From assembly GCA_013398955.1 (NCBI GenBank), contig VWPU01017667.1, positions 1 to 64,000 of the forward strand: a stretch of 64,000 nucleotides of DNA. The letters are read 5' to 3'. Below, piece after piece: positions 63,440-64,000 of this stretch (position 1 is its first letter; each line of letters starts with the position of its first letter). Both the position numbers and the translations under genes were made by a program. Below the pieces are notes generated by a model. The model ran no database searches and was not told the DNA's origin. It saw only the letters and a program-made list of their open reading frames with translations. This stretch comes from Callaeas wilsoni. Its lineage: Eukaryota; Chordata; Aves; Passeriformes; Callaeidae.

Positions 63440-64000
63440 GCCATATTTTGTCATTTCAATTATTTGCTTTTGTAGTTATCTTAAGTAATAAACCACTGAA
63501 ATATATATGCTTTTAATCTATCTGAATGTGTACTTATATTTGGAGATATCAGATATTCTGTGTTTCATTGTAACATCTTTTCTGGTGTAGAAAAATGTTA
63601 GACAAATATATGACTGATGTCTTGACTAAAACTGGTGACTGACTGATGGTATGTAAATAATCAGCAATTCATTTGCAAAACCCCGAGGACAGTGTGTTGG
63701 TTAACAAAGAATAAACATGCTCATTCTGAATTATTATTCTCATTGTTTAGCATTTATAATGTGCGTCCTAGATAAAATCATTAATTCTATCTCATTTCAC
63801 CTGGACTCATTACTTTTTTTAAGTAATAAGTCTTACTTGATTTTCATTTTACTATTGTTAAGTGATTAGATAAGCTCTTGAAATGTAGGTCAAGTTATAT
63901 GCAGGTTACCATTTTGACATACATGTAGGTATTGTCATTTCTTTTCCCTGCACAGGTTAGGTGAAATTAGTAACTGATCATCTCACAAGTTCTAATTTGA

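Larger units (their letters stand above)
1..64000 (+). other. BABAM2: BABAM2 (BRE) gene, 5' half, spans the window
   Basis: Five coding exons on the plus strand splice into residues 1-190 of BABAM2. All introns are GT-AG and phases match at each junction. In vertebrates the protein is an adaptor that holds together the BRCC36 deubiquitinase complexes: nuclear BRCA1-A (with Abraxas, RAP80 and MERIT40) and cytoplasmic BRISC (with ABRO1/KIAA0157). Both cleave K63-linked ubiquitin chains in DNA repair and cytokine signalling. About half of the coding sequence falls in this window. The C-terminal half, including the second UEV-like domain, lies to the right. The introns are long (2-17 kb), as expected for a very large gene. 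The identification rests on recalled similarity of the translated exons to human BRE, which is nearly identical over these residues. Confidence 0.96.
53793..64000 (+). other. BABAM2: BABAM2 intron 6 (partial, runs off the window)
   Basis: At least 10.2 kb after the exon 6 donor. It contains the longest CR1 fragment of the window and the 109-base tandem triplicate. No exon coding for residues 191 onward was recognised. The remainder is AT-rich unique sequence. Confidence 0.85.

Noticed and set aside
53793..64000. Next BABAM2 exon (residues 191 onward)
   Set aside because: I searched for codons for Asp-Val-Asn-Glu-Asp-Pro after an AG acceptor and found none. The exon must lie beyond the window.
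1..64000. CRISPR arrays, operons, integrases or other prokaryotic defence systems
   Set aside because: None was seen. The window is a vertebrate gene with long introns, and the only regular repeat is the 109-base tandem array without spacers.

Overview
This is vertebrate nuclear DNA, almost certainly from a bird. It is AT-rich and dominated by introns, with one GC- and CpG-rich island at the left edge. Several CR1 LINE fragments carry the avian-type CR1 3' end, including the C-terminal reverse-transcriptase reading frame and the degenerate ATTCTATG-type tail. There are no bacterial operons, CRISPR arrays or phage-like blocks. The species cannot be fixed from the sequence alone.

The only protein-coding gene I can support is the 5' half of BABAM2 (also called BRE) on the plus strand. 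It encodes the UEV-domain scaffold of the BRCA1-A and BRISC K63-deubiquitinase complexes. Five coding exons were assembled by hand: 3464-3591, 20828-20904, 32990-33084, 49658-49852 and 53718-53792. They join with phases 2, 1, 0, 0 and 0 into residues 1-190 of a protein of about 383 residues. Every junction uses GT-AG. The rest of the protein lies beyond the right edge. A non-coding first exon is inferred inside the CpG island, but its boundaries are uncertain.

Layout: 1-310 is the CpG-island promoter and putative exon 1. About 310-3436 is intron 1, with a CR1 copy directly against the island. The translation start is in exon 2 (acceptor at 3437). Intron 2 (3592-20827) is mostly unique sequence with a short CR1 tail at 12.5 kb. 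Intron 3 (20905-32989) holds an older CR1 copy and, just downstream, a strand-asymmetric G/T block of about 200 bases with quadruplex potential. Intron 4 (33085-49657) holds a CR1 tail, a tRNA-derived MIR-like SINE and a pair of oppositely oriented CR1 copies. Intron 5 (49853-53717) looks plain. Intron 6 (53793 to the window end) holds the longest CR1 copy (about 625 bases, minus strand) and a near-perfect triple tandem repeat of a 109-base unit.

I did not find a new biological system here. The points most worth a second look are the CR1 copy in the promoter-proximal CpG island, the G/T-only block, the young 109-base tandem array, and the exon 4 boundary, where a C replaces the usual G and the residue is His where I recall Gln in human.
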